Numbered from the stretch's first letter, positions 19,398 through 28,543 are shown. The stretch is DNA of 64,000 nucleotides from Bacillota bacterium (GCA_023386815.1 JAEWIZ010000008.1:62001-126000); one strand, 5' to 3'. Notes: generated by a model from the letters alone, not told the origin. Translations and numbers: made by a program.

Positions 19398-20585
19398 ATG
19401 GATTGGAAAACTGCATGGAGTTATTTGCCGGTAAACCATAATACCTGCATAGGAACAGTAGAAAACATTACACAACGATCAGTCTTTAAAAATAATCTGA
19501 GCGGTACTAAAGTTAAGATTAAGTTCTCTAACTTGTTTTCAAAGGATGCATTAGTAATAGACCATGTTACGATTGGAACAAAGGATCTCGAAAATAACAA
19601 TGACATAAAGAAGATGCAAGCAGTTACTTATCAGGGGAAAGAAACAATCAGAATTGAGTCTGGTGAAGAATTCTATAGTGATGAAATAGACTATGCGCTA
19701 TCTAATGGTGAGGATATTGTGGTTTCTATTTATATCAAAGAGCGAACAGAAATTTGTTCTGTCTGCTCAACTTGGGAGGCAAGAAGCTGGTATACCCAAT
19801 ATGGTCTGGCTGGAAATTTCGTAGCAGAACAGGAATTTACGGAAACCGATGCCTACGAGGTATTTCCGGTATTGAAGTACGATATTAATAGAGCGAATCA
19901 TATATTTGGCATAACAGAAATTAAAGTATATACGGAGCAGGAAGTAAAAACAGTAGCGCTATTCGGTGATTCTATCACACACATGTCATATTATAGTGAT
20001 GCATTAATCGAGAAACTATATGATTCATACCCGGGAAAAATTACCGTTGTAAACCGGGGGCTTGGTGGTAATCGATTACTTCGGGATTATAGTCGTATCG
20101 AAGAGATACCTAGTGGCGGAACGATATTTGGTGAAGCAGGAGTAGAGCGATTTTACCATGACATTTATTCATCAGATCAACCGGATCATATCATTGTCTT
20201 AATTGGAATTAATGATCTGACTCATCCCTATGCGCTGAAGCATCTGGATGAAGCAATTACCATAGATGAATATCAAGAGGGAATAATCAAACTAATTGAT
20301 ATCGCTCACGAGAAGGGAAGTAAAATTCTACTCGGCACATTAACTCCATTTATCTTTGGAGCAGAAGAGTGGTATACCCCGGTTGAGACATTAAGGCAAC
20401 TTGTGAATCAATGGATTAGGAGCCAGAAATATTCGGATGGAATTGTGGATTTTGACCTGGCTACCAGGCAATCAAAGACACCGGAACGGATGCTGGAGGA
20501 CTGCCACTTGGGAGATGGTCTGCATCCAAATAGTGAGGGTGGAAGGAAAATGGCAGAAGCAATTGATGTGGACTGGTTGATATAA
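19398..20585 (+). CDS. SGNH/GDSL hydrolase (esterase)
   Basis: Serine esterase of the SGNH class, 395 aa. The N-terminal 170 residues form a beta-rich accessory domain. The catalytic domain then shows all four blocks: GDSITHMS (Ser about 192), NRGLGGNRLL, the IGINDL Asn block and DGLHPNSEG with the Asp/His pair. Related enzymes remove acetyl or other acyl groups from carbohydrates. There is no signal peptide, so it acts on imported substrate. It is the first of two esterases in this operon. Confidence 0.85.
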   Translation: MDWKTAWSYLPVNHNTCIGTVENITQRSVFKNNLSGTKVKIKFSNLFSKDALVIDHVTIGTKDLENNNDIKKMQAVTYQGKETIRIESGEEFYSDEIDYALSNGEDIVVSIYIKERTEICSVCSTWEARSWYTQYGLAGNFVAEQEFTETDAYEVFPVLKYDINRANHIFGITEIKVYTEQEVKTVALFGDSITHMSYYSDALIEKLYDSYPGKITVVNRGLGGNRLLRDYSRIEEIPSGGTIFGEAGVERFYHDIYSSDQPDHIIVLIGINDLTHPYALKHLDEAITIDEYQEGIIKLIDIAHEKGSKILLGTLTPFIFGAEEWYTPVETLRQLVNQWIRSQKYSDGIVDFDLATRQSKTPERMLEDCHLGDGLHPNSEGGRKMAEAIDVDWLI

Positions 20586-20604
20586 TTAGCTGTTAAATAC
20601 GATA

Positions 20605-21453
20605 ATGGGAAGGATTGGTATCAATAATATGACAGTAAGAGAGATAGTAGATGGAATCATAAAGAAGACCGGGGTAGAGCCTTTGCCCTCAGAAAGAACC
20701 TGTGACCAGCTAATGACTGGAAGTTTTGATATGGAGGTCACGAAAGTTGTAACAACCTTTATGGCTACGGTTGAAGTAATTCAAAAGGCAATCGAACTAG
20801 GAGCTAATTTTATTATCACCCATGAGCCTACTTGGTTTACTGGTAGTGATAAGACGGATTGGCTTACCCAGGATCCGGTATACCTTAAGAAAAAGGAACT
20901 GATCGAAGAACATAACATTGCAATCTGGAGATTTCATGATCATATGCATATGGCTACGGAAGATGGGATTTATCGAGGTTTTGATCTGGAATTTGATTGG
21001 GCGAAGTACAAGCTGCAAAATATAATTGGTTTCGAGCACTTTGGAGGTTGTTATCAGATACCCAGAACATCTTTGAAAGAGCTAAGTTTATTCTTTAAGG
21101 ATAAGTTGGATATGGGAGTAATGCAGATCGTTGGAAACCCTGATATGATGGTTGAGCGCCTTGGGGTTCTGGTAGGTGGAGGAAGTCTAGGGCTTGGGGT
21201 AGAAGAGATGCCAATGAAGCTAATGCATGAAAACCAGCTAGATTTATTGATCTGCGGAGATATTACGGAATGGACCATAAGTGCATATGTCAGGGATGCC
21301 ACAGCAATGGGAATGAACAAAGGTATGCTGATCTTAGGTCACGAACGTAGTGAGGAGATGGGAATGAAGCATCTGGGAAGTTGGATGAAAGATATCGTCG
21401 ATGATTTGGAGATTGTTTTTATTGATGCGGGCGAACCATTTCTTTATTTGTAA
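20605..21453 (+). CDS. Nif3-like dinuclear metal centre protein
   Basis: Protein of the Nif3/YqfO family, toroidal hexamers with a dinuclear metal site and debated enzymatic function (GTP cyclohydrolase I type 2-like hydrolase is one proposal). Metal ligands are visible in ITHEPTWFTG and FHDHMHM and at the C-terminal LILGHERSEEMGMK. Length 282 aa is normal for the compact form. The start is uncertain: ATG 20605 has no clear site, and ATG 20629 (TVREIV follows) matches the usual family N-terminus. Its presence within a sugar operon points to a hydrolase role on the imported compound rather than housekeeping. Confidence 0.82.
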   Translation: MGRIGINNMTVREIVDGIIKKTGVEPLPSERTCDQLMTGSFDMEVTKVVTTFMATVEVIQKAIELGANFIITHEPTWFTGSDKTDWLTQDPVYLKKKELIEEHNIAIWRFHDHMHMATEDGIYRGFDLEFDWAKYKLQNIIGFEHFGGCYQIPRTSLKELSLFFKDKLDMGVMQIVGNPDMMVERLGVLVGGGSLGLGVEEMPMKLMHENQLDLLICGDITEWTISAYVRDATAMGMNKGMLILGHERSEEMGMKHLGSWMKDIVDDLEIVFIDAGEPFLYL

Positions 21454-21542
21454 GTAAATGGATTGAAATCGATATATGATTATTACTGTTCCTATAAGAA
21501 GGAAGTTAGGATTGTGATAGTTACATATATCAAAAGAATAGC

Positions 21543-21652
21543 GATATTGAATAGAGATTAAATAATAATAATGAGATTGAATAGCGTGATTAGATGGCGA
21601 GATTAGATAGCAAAATTGGATAGAGAGATTAGATAACAAGATTATATAATAT
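21543..21652. repeat. 13-bp degenerate tandem repeat
   Basis: Between the Nif3-like and esterase genes, six consecutive 13-bp units run from 21575 to 21652 with consensus GATTAGATAGCAA. Two further units occur at 21543-21568, offset by 6 bp. The units are purine-rich on the plus strand and not coding. They lie in the 256-bp gap within an otherwise tightly packed operon. Confidence 0.75.
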
Positions 21653-21709
21653 CATGATTGAAGATCTAGATTAACTACAATATATTTCACAATGGGGAGG
21701 GAGGTATTT

Positions 21710-22507
21710 ATGGCTCTAATACAGGCGGATTTTTATTCCTCAGCATTATCAAAGATTACAAATGTTAATATCCTATTACCCAATGATGTATTTCCTGAAA
21801 TGATAGAGGGGAATGAGAACTATCATCGGGAAATGAAAACCTTATATTTACTTCATGGTTATTCTGGAAACAGTAAAGACTGGCTCCTCGGGAGTTCTAT
21901 CCAGGAACTTGCAGTAAAATATAATCTGGCAGTAGTCATGCCTTCTGGAGATAATAGCTTCTATCTAGATGCGAAAGGTACCGGTAGGGCATATTGTCAG
22001 TACGTAGGAAAGGAGTTAATTGAGTATACTAGAAAAACCTTTGGTTTATCCAATAAGAAAGAAAATACCTATATCGGAGGTATTTCCATGGGAGGCTTTG
22101 GTGCAATCCATACGGGGCTGACTTTTCCAGATACCTTTGCAAGAATTGTTTCATTTTCCTCTGCGCTTATTATACATAATATTAAGAACATGCAACAAGA
22201 TGATAAGGATGAAATTGCAGATTATTATTACTATAGATCAGTATTTGGAGAATTGGAGAAGCTGGAGCAAAGTAGTAATAATCCAGAATATTTGATTCGC
22301 AAATTAAAAGAGCAGGGTGAGATAATTCCACCAATTTATATGGTTTGCGGAACGGAAGATTTTCTCTTAGAACAGAATAGGTCATTTCACCGGTTCTTAA
22401 TGGAAGAAGGGATTGACGTAAAGTATAAGGAGAGCCCAGGAATGCATGATTGGCCATTTTGGAATCAACAACTGGAGGCATCCGTTCAATGGCTCTTGGA
22501 TCGTTAA
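21710..22507 (+). CDS. Alpha/beta-hydrolase esterase (esterase D-like)
   Basis: Cytoplasmic serine esterase of the esterase D/putative tributyrin or feruloyl esterase group, 265 aa from ATG 21710 (GGGAGGGAGG just upstream). The oxyanion region is LLHGYSGNSKDW, the nucleophile elbow GGISMGGFGA (Ser126), the acid Asp in CGTEDFLLEQN and the His in PGMHDWPFW, so the triad is complete. With the SGNH enzyme it gives the operon two independent deacylating activities. Confidence 0.87.
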   Translation: MALIQADFYSSALSKITNVNILLPNDVFPEMIEGNENYHREMKTLYLLHGYSGNSKDWLLGSSIQELAVKYNLAVVMPSGDNSFYLDAKGTGRAYCQYVGKELIEYTRKTFGLSNKKENTYIGGISMGGFGAIHTGLTFPDTFARIVSFSSALIIHNIKNMQQDDKDEIADYYYYRSVFGELEKLEQSSNNPEYLIRKLKEQGEIIPPIYMVCGTEDFLLEQNRSFHRFLMEEGIDVKYKESPGMHDWPFWNQQLEASVQWLLDR

Positions 22508-22532
22508 CGAAAAATGAAGTGGAGACTTAATT

Positions 22533-23513
22533 ATGAATGAAAGTTTATTGAAAGAAAATGCTCATAATAAAGAGAAAATTATACTAGAACCAACATGGAG
22601 CCCCTCTGTTATTACAGATATCAATGAAATTCCCAAAGGCGATATGCCAGGGGATAAAATCAAAATTGATGAACAACATATCGCAAAAGCCAGGCGAATA
22701 CTTCCAAGGTTATTGGAGCTGTTAATTCCAATCTTGAATGAACACCCATATCAAAAAGCAGTTATCGCTGTACACGGGGGTTCCGGAGTCGGTAAATCTG
22801 AGATTGGGTCTATCTTATCGTATTACTTAAATTCTTTGCATATAGGGAGCTATATCATATCTGGTGACAATTACCCGCACAGAATTCCTAAATATAATGA
22901 TGCAGAAAGATTACGTATTTTTCGTGAGAGCGGTCTTAAGGGTCTTGTTTCCCAAGGCGAATATACAAAAGAGAGAAATGAAATAGTGCAGCAGCTACAA
23001 GACGACAGTTATAAGGATGCTAATCCTGAATATAGGAAGGATTTTCCTTGGCTTTGCGTTTATCAGAACGCTGGACGTGAAGGACTTAAAAATTATTTAG
23101 GTACACCAAACGAAATTGATTTCACTGAAATTAGTAGTATAATAGCACAGTTTAAAAATAATGCCTCTAATATTTTGCTAAAACGGATGGGTAGGGAAGA
23201 GAAAGAATTATGGTACGATTCCATTGATTTTAGTGACAAACAAGTTTTGATCATTGAGTGGACGCATGGAAATAACCAAAACCTGCAGGGGATTGATATT
23301 CCTATTCTTTTAAATAGCACGCCACAAGAGACATTAGCACATCGTAAACTTCGCAATAGGGATGGAGCAGCAGATAGTGCTTTCACTTCAATGGTTCTTA
23401 ATATTGAGCAAGAGTTATTGGATTCGCAAGCATCAAAAGCAAAGCTTATTGTAACAAAGAGCGGCGATATCATATCCTTTGACGATTATAGAAAACTGAT
23501 GGAAAAGGAATGA
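22533..23513 (+). CDS. P-loop kinase-like ATPase, uncharacterised
   Basis: P-loop protein of 326 aa with a Walker A motif, GGSGVGKSE (82-90), and a kinase-like IISGDNYPH segment downstream, as in uridine-kinase or glycerate-kinase-type folds. The C-terminal IIEWTHGNNQNLQGIDIPIL and the HRKLRNRDGAAD lid-like segment suggest a small-molecule kinase. It is 15 bp upstream of the GH13_18 gene, so it may phosphorylate the product or acceptor freed by that enzyme. No closer family assignment is possible from reading alone. Confidence 0.7.
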   Translation: MNESLLKENAHNKEKIILEPTWSPSVITDINEIPKGDMPGDKIKIDEQHIAKARRILPRLLELLIPILNEHPYQKAVIAVHGGSGVGKSEIGSILSYYLNSLHIGSYIISGDNYPHRIPKYNDAERLRIFRESGLKGLVSQGEYTKERNEIVQQLQDDSYKDANPEYRKDFPWLCVYQNAGREGLKNYLGTPNEIDFTEISSIIAQFKNNASNILLKRMGREEKELWYDSIDFSDKQVLIIEWTHGNNQNLQGIDIPILLNSTPQETLAHRKLRNRDGAADSAFTSMVLNIEQELLDSQASKAKLIVTKSGDIISFDDYRKLMEKE

Positions 23514-23528
23514 GTAGGAGAAGAAAAA

Positions 23529-25253
23529 ATGGACTCAAATACGTTAAATAGACCAAAAAACCATATCATAAAAGCAGGACCAATGCTTAATGCATACCCA
23601 GACAGTGTTGGAGGAACGTTAGGAGATATGGTTCAGTTCTTAGACAACCCCCTGCTTGATGAAGTTTTTCAGTCATTTTATATTCTGCCCAGTTTATTTA
23701 ATACGGATTTAGATCGGGGATTTTCAGTCATAGATTATAGTCTGAATGAGATGTATGCTTCCTTGAATGATCTTAAAGAATTGAAAGAGAGGGGCATTGA
23801 TTTTAAATTTGATTTTATCCTTAATCATGCATCCGTATTATCCAAGCAATTCCAGGATATTATAAAAAACGGAGAAGACTCTAAATATAAGGATTTTTTT
23901 ATTAACTGGAATCAGTTCTGGGCTGGTCACGGTCAAATGACAGAAGAGGGATATATACAACCGGATGCTGACTTGATCAAAGATATGTTTTTTAGGAAAC
24001 CGGGGCTTCCGATCCTTAATGTACGCATGCCAAATGGGAAAGAAGTGCCTTACTGGAATACCTTTTATCAGGAAGTAAGATATACAAATCTTGATGCACA
24101 GGATATTATGAGAGGTATGGATATACAATATGCTACCGCGGAGAGACTGGCCAATTTGGTTAATGAGGCTCTTGTGCGAGGATTAAAACCAAATGAAATT
24201 GAATTTGGGCGGTCACAAGAATATAGAACCCAGATCATTGAGATGCTTGAGTCAAATCGTAAATACCTGGGACAGATGGACTTGAATATTAAATCACCAT
24301 TAGTATGGGAGTTTTATGAGGATACGCTTAAAAAGCTTGCGGAGTATGGTGCTAAGATCGTAAGGCTTGATGCATTTGCTTATGCGCCGAAAGAGCCAGG
24401 TGCACGAAATTTTCTAAATGATCCTGGTACATGGGATCTGTTAGAACGTGTAAAGGTGCTAGCCGATAACTATAATGTAACTCTTTTGCCTGAGATCCAC
24501 TCACAATATGGAGAGAAAATACATGAAAAAATAGCTGAGAAGGGTTATATGACCTATGATTTCTTCTTACCTGGTTTAATTATCGATGCATTTGAAAGAA
24601 CAACGAATGTCTCTTTATTACAGTGGATTAATGATATTCAGGAAAAGAATATTAGAACGGTTAATATGTTAGGTTGCCACGACGGGATTCCCCTCCTTGA
24701 TCTGAAAGGGTTGCTATCAGATGATCAGATTGAGAGTCTGATTCATACGGTCGTAAGCAGGGGCGGATACGTCAAAGATTTGCATGGACAGAAGAATATT
24801 TATTACCAGGTTAACGCGACCTACTATAGTGCATTGGGAGAAGATCCTAAGAAGCTACTCTTAGCCCGGGCAATTCAGATGTTTATGCCAGGGAAACCAC
24901 AGGTATGGTATCTTGATCTATTTGCAGGAAAAAATAATCATGAAGCAGTAGAAAAGGCAGGACCGAATGGACACAAAGAGATAAACAGAACAAATATATC
25001 GTTAGAACAGGCGCTTGATGGATTGAAGCAGAAGGTTGTTCTGGATCAGCTCAAGTTATTAAAATTTAGAAATACTTTCCCAGCTTTTGGCTTTGATGCT
25101 AAATTGATTGTTTTGGAATCTGATACACATATCTTAAAGCTGATGTGGGAAAACAATGGCTGTCGTGCTACTTTAGAAGCTGATTTTAAGGAAAGCAGTT
25201 ATAATATTAATGCAACGGATGAGAAAGGAAACATAGTCTATAATTTTAACTAG
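23529..25253 (+). CDS. GH13_18 sucrose-phosphorylase-like enzyme
   Basis: Retaining alpha-glucoside phosphorylase-like enzyme of GH13 subfamily 18. The barrel shows the nucleophile in VRLDAFAY (D281), the acid/base in LLPEIHSQYG (E322) and the transition-state His-Asp in LGCHDGIPLLDL (H384, D385). At 574 aa it is longer than bifidobacterial sucrose phosphorylases (about 500 aa), with extra sequence around 200-250. That length is closer to glucosylglycerate-type phosphorylases, so the acceptor may not be fructose. It would yield glucose 1-phosphate in the cytoplasm. Last gene of the importer operon. Confidence 0.82.
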   Translation: MDSNTLNRPKNHIIKAGPMLNAYPDSVGGTLGDMVQFLDNPLLDEVFQSFYILPSLFNTDLDRGFSVIDYSLNEMYASLNDLKELKERGIDFKFDFILNHASVLSKQFQDIIKNGEDSKYKDFFINWNQFWAGHGQMTEEGYIQPDADLIKDMFFRKPGLPILNVRMPNGKEVPYWNTFYQEVRYTNLDAQDIMRGMDIQYATAERLANLVNEALVRGLKPNEIEFGRSQEYRTQIIEMLESNRKYLGQMDLNIKSPLVWEFYEDTLKKLAEYGAKIVRLDAFAYAPKEPGARNFLNDPGTWDLLERVKVLADNYNVTLLPEIHSQYGEKIHEKIAEKGYMTYDFFLPGLIIDAFERTTNVSLLQWINDIQEKNIRTVNMLGCHDGIPLLDLKGLLSDDQIESLIHTVVSRGGYVKDLHGQKNIYYQVNATYYSALGEDPKKLLLARAIQMFMPGKPQVWYLDLFAGKNNHEAVEKAGPNGHKEINRTNISLEQALDGLKQKVVLDQLKLLKFRNTFPAFGFDAKLIVLESDTHILKLMWENNGCRATLEADFKESSYNINATDEKGNIVYNFN

Positions 25254-25314
25254 TCTACGATAAGCTTGAACCCTTGTTTTTGTCATACTTTCCTTTTTAT
25301 GAAATGTTGTGGGG

Positions 25315-25343
25315 TTGCTTTTCTTGGTCAGAGAATATAAAAT
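25315..25343 (+). promoter_or_regulatory. Candidate promoter of vanRS
   Basis: TTGCTT (25315-25320), a 17-bp spacer and TAAAAT (25338-25343), in the 241-bp gap upstream of vanR. Seen directly; activity is inferred. Confidence 0.5.
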
Positions 25344-25494
25344 AGGACCTAGAAGCAAACTTGAGCGTTAAAGTTCATGGTAGCGTTGTATAACAATGGG
25401 TATCATAAAGCTGGGAAATTCATGTGAGGACTTCCATGGATAGTAGTCAGAAATAAAAAGAAGAAGTACCAGAAACAAGGAGATAAAACCTGAT

Positions 25495-26199
25495 ATGAAC
25501 GAAAGTATTCTAATCGTAGATGATGAAAAGGAAATAGCAGATTTAATTGAACTTTACCTGAAAAATGATGGATACACCGTATACAAGTTCTACAACGGTA
25601 TGGATGCGCTGCAGTGCATAGATTCTACCAAACTTGATATGGCTATTTTAGACGTTATGCTTCCGGATATCAATGGATTTCAGATTTGCCAAAAAATTCG
25701 AGATAGATTCTTCTTTCCTATTATCATGTTAACGGCAAAGGTAGAAGATACGGATAAAATCATGGGTCTTACCATCGGAGCGGATGACTATATCACAAAG
25801 CCCTTCAATCCCTTAGAGGTTGTGGCGAGAGTAAAGACTCAGCTACGAAGATATATGAGATACAACTCCAGCAACGAAAAAGAGCTCCAGGATGTAAGTG
25901 AGTATGATATCAAAGGATTGATCATCAACAAAAATACTCACATATGTACCTTATATGGTAAGGAAGTTACCCTAACTCCAATTGAATTCTCTATTCTCTG
26001 GTATTTATGTGAGCATAGAGGAAAGGTAGTTTCGTCGGAAGAATTATTTGAAGCGGTTTGGGAAGAGAAGTATTTAGAGAATAACAACAACACTGTTATG
26101 GCGCATATTGGACGATTACGTGAAAAGCTTCGGGAACCAGCGAAGAACCCTAAGTTTATAAAAACAGTATGGGGGGTCGGATATAAAGTTGAAGAATAA
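25495..26199 (+). CDS. vanR: VanR-type response regulator
   Basis: OmpR/PhoB-class response regulator, 234 aa. The receiver domain has ILIVDDEKEIADLIELYLKN, the phospho-Asp in MAILDVMLPD and the switch Lys in DYITKPFNPLE. The C-terminal winged helix ends TVWGVGYKVEE. The wording of the receiver closely follows VanR of enterococcal clusters. It overlaps the sensor kinase gene by 11 nt and heads a vanG-type locus. It would activate the resistance genes on glycopeptide sensing by VanS. Confidence 0.92.
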   Translation: MNESILIVDDEKEIADLIELYLKNDGYTVYKFYNGMDALQCIDSTKLDMAILDVMLPDINGFQICQKIRDRFFFPIIMLTAKVEDTDKIMGLTIGADDYITKPFNPLEVVARVKTQLRRYMRYNSSNEKELQDVSEYDIKGLIINKNTHICTLYGKEVTLTPIEFSILWYLCEHRGKVVSSEELFEAVWEEKYLENNNNTVMAHIGRLREKLREPAKNPKFIKTVWGVGYKVEE

Positions 26200-27283
26200 A
26201 GGAAATACTTTTTCGGATCGACTAGGAAAATCTATCTTGTACAGACTGCTGGCAGCGCTGTTTATCTATACCTTCGCCGGTGCCTTCTGCTATGTCGCGG
26301 CTGTCTGGATCGTTGGTATGAGAACTTGGTTTGCTGAGGAGTTTCTTTATGCAATCCTTCGGTGGTTAAATGCCAGAAGAGTTGTATTCGCAGCATTATA
26401 TATTGGTGTTGGTTACCTTGCTATCTTTTTATATTACTGGAGAAAGCCCTTCTCTTATATTCGAGAGATTACCGATGCATTGGAGCAGGTATATCAAAGC
26501 GATCACGGGTTAATCGAATTATCAGATCAGCTGAAAGAAATTGAAGCAAAAATGAATCGCACGAAATTAAGCATTCAGGAGAATGAACGGATTGCAAAGG
26601 AAGCGGAACAAAGAAAGAATGACTTAGTCGTCTATCTGGCACATGATCTAAAGACCCCTCTTACCTCTGTGATTGGATATCTTACTTTACTGCGGGATGA
26701 AGCAGAAATATCACAGGAGCTTCGAGAAAAATATCTATCCATATCGCTTGATAAAGCCGAGCGCTTAGAGGATTTGATTAATGAGTTCTTTGAAATAACA
26801 AGATTCAACCTTTCTAATATTACATTAGAAGTAAGTAAGGTGAATTTAACAAGAATGCTAGAACAAATCACCTTTGAGTTTAAGCCAATGCTGGCAGAAA
26901 AAGGACTGGATTGTGTACTGACATCGGATTTTGATATATCGATCAAATGTGATGTTGATAAGATGCAGCGTGTTTTTGATAATTTACTTCGAAACGCTGT
27001 GAATTATAGCTTTGAGAACAGCAAGATTCACATTACCGTGGAGCAGGGAAGCGAAGGAGTCAAAATCGCCTTCCTAAACCAGGGAAATACCATTCCGGAG
27101 GAAAAACTGCAACGAATCTTCGAACAATTTTATCGTCTGGACACCGCACGTACAACCAAGAGCGGTGGTGCCGGCCTTGGACTTGCAATCGCGAAAGAGA
27201 TCGTAGAGTTACATGGAGGTAGGATATTTGCTAGTAGTCAAAATGATACGGTCGTGTTTGAAATAACAATTCCAGCTTTGTAG
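26189..27283 (+). CDS. vanS: VanS-type sensor histidine kinase
   Basis: Membrane histidine kinase, 364 aa. Two transmembrane helices (about 15-40 and 65-90) flank a short extracellular loop, as in VanS. The dimerisation box VVYLAHDLKTPLTSVIGYL carries the phospho-acceptor His. The ATPase domain has FDNLLRNAVNYS, the ERIFEQFYR F-box and GGAGLGLAIAKEI. Translation appears to begin at TTG 26189, with GGGGGG about 10 nt upstream, overlapping the end of vanR by 11 nt; there is no suitable ATG before the first membrane helix. Confidence 0.9.
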   Translation: MKNKGNTFSDRLGKSILYRLLAALFIYTFAGAFCYVAAVWIVGMRTWFAEEFLYAILRWLNARRVVFAALYIGVGYLAIFLYYWRKPFSYIREITDALEQVYQSDHGLIELSDQLKEIEAKMNRTKLSIQENERIAKEAEQRKNDLVVYLAHDLKTPLTSVIGYLTLLRDEAEISQELREKYLSISLDKAERLEDLINEFFEITRFNLSNITLEVSKVNLTRMLEQITFEFKPMLAEKGLDCVLTSDFDISIKCDVDKMQRVFDNLLRNAVNYSFENSKIHITVEQGSEGVKIAFLNQGNTIPEEKLQRIFEQFYRLDTARTTKSGGAGLGLAIAKEIVELHGGRIFASSQNDTVVFEITIPAL

Positions 27284-27337
27284 GAAAATCGTAAGAAATT
27301 CATGATAAAAAAATAAGATTCCTGTATAGGAAAACGG

Positions 27338-27396
27338 AAAAAGAGTAGCTCTGATTTTGATATGATTCATATATCGAAAACAGAGCTGCTCTTTTT
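27338..27396 (+). terminator. Strong hairpin between vanS and vanG
   Basis: A 16-bp stem, AAAAAGAGTAGCTCTG (27338-27353) with CAGAGCTGCTCTTTTT (27381-27396, one wobble), contains a further AT-rich inner stem. The right arm ends in a T-run, giving an intrinsic terminator. It separates the sensor genes from the resistance genes, implying a second, regulated promoter for vanG downstream of it. Confidence 0.8.
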
Positions 27397-27493
27397 GCAT
27401 TGCCTCACACACAGTAGGGTAACAAGGCAGAACTAGGCAATCAAAATGACAGACGAAAGCATCCATACTGGAGGAAGAGAAGGAGAAGAAATC

Positions 27494-28543
27494 ATGAATA
27501 GAAAGAAAATTGCAATTGTTTTTGGAGGTTTTTCCTCAGAATATCCCGTGTCTTTACAGTCAGCCTATGCTGTACTTACTCACATAGATTGTAAGAAATA
27601 TGAAGCCATACCCATTGGTATCAGCAAAATGGGAGATTGGTTCCGGTATAATGGGGAATATGAGCAGATTAAAAATGATACCTGGTTTGAAGATAGCGAG
27701 AACTTAACCAGTGTCGTTATTTCACATAATCGCAGTGTGAATGGAATGATTGAATTTACTCCCAAAGGAAATAAAGCTACGAAGCTTGACGCAGCCTTTC
27801 CCGTCTTGCATGGCAAGAACGGGGAGGATGGATCGGTTCAAGGTCTGCTGGAATTGACCGGTATTCCCTTGATTGGCTGTAATACCCTCAGTTCCGCTCT
27901 TTGCATGGACAAGGATCTGGCACATAAAATTGTACACCAGGCAGGAATTGCGGTGCCTCGTTCGGTTGTTATTCAGCAGCCAATAAAAGAAGATACTCTT
28001 TTTTCTGAGATACAAGAACTTAAGTATCCTTTGTTTGTAAAACCCCTTCGTGCAGGTTCTTCCTTTGGTATCACCAAAATATATGGAAAGGAGGAATTAC
28101 TTCCAGCGGTTGCCTTAGCTTTTGAGCATGATAAGGAGGTTATTATTGAGGAGAATATTGAGGGCTTTGAGGTTGGCTGTGCTATATTAGGGGAAAGCGA
28201 TTTAACCGTTGGCAGGGTTGACGAGATAGAATTAACCCAGGGCTTCTTTGATTACACAGAGAAATACACCTTAAAAAGCTCAAAAATTCATATGCCGGCA
28301 CGAATTGATGCTGCTTGCGAAAAACGAATCCAGGAAGCAGCAATCACTATTTACAAGGCGCTCGGTTGTTCCGGTTTTGCCAGGGTGGATATGTTTCTTA
28401 CACCCTCAGGAGAAATTGTATTTAATGAAGTTAATACCATCCCCGGCTTTACCTCACATAGCCGCTACCCGAATATGATGAAAGGCATCGGATTGTCCTT
28501 TAAGGAGCTGTTGGACAAGCTGATTGGGTTGTATCTGGCATGA
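27494..28543 (+). CDS. vanG: VanG-type D-alanine--D-serine ligase
   Basis: ATP-grasp ligase joining D-Ala to D-Ser, giving peptidoglycan precursors with low affinity for vancomycin. The start at ATG 27494 (AAGGAG upstream) gives 349 aa, the length of enterococcal VanG. Diagnostic segments are FPVLHGKNGEDG, SSALCMDKDLAHK, FVKPLRAGSSFG, the omega-loop FDYTEKYTLKSSKI with the EKY motif of D-Ser ligases, and the Mg site FNEVNTIPGF. The downstream racemase and dipeptidase match the vanG gene order. The vanXY start codon overlaps the stop of this gene. Confidence 0.94.
   Translation: MNRKKIAIVFGGFSSEYPVSLQSAYAVLTHIDCKKYEAIPIGISKMGDWFRYNGEYEQIKNDTWFEDSENLTSVVISHNRSVNGMIEFTPKGNKATKLDAAFPVLHGKNGEDGSVQGLLELTGIPLIGCNTLSSALCMDKDLAHKIVHQAGIAVPRSVVIQQPIKEDTLFSEIQELKYPLFVKPLRAGSSFGITKIYGKEELLPAVALAFEHDKEVIIEENIEGFEVGCAILGESDLTVGRVDEIELTQGFFDYTEKYTLKSSKIHMPARIDAACEKRIQEAAITIYKALGCSGFARVDMFLTPSGEIVFNEVNTIPGFTSHSRYPNMMKGIGLSFKELLDKLIGLYLA

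Noticed and set aside
21543..21652. CRISPR array
   Set aside because: The 13-bp units are directly adjacent without spacers, are degenerate, and there are no cas genes nearby.
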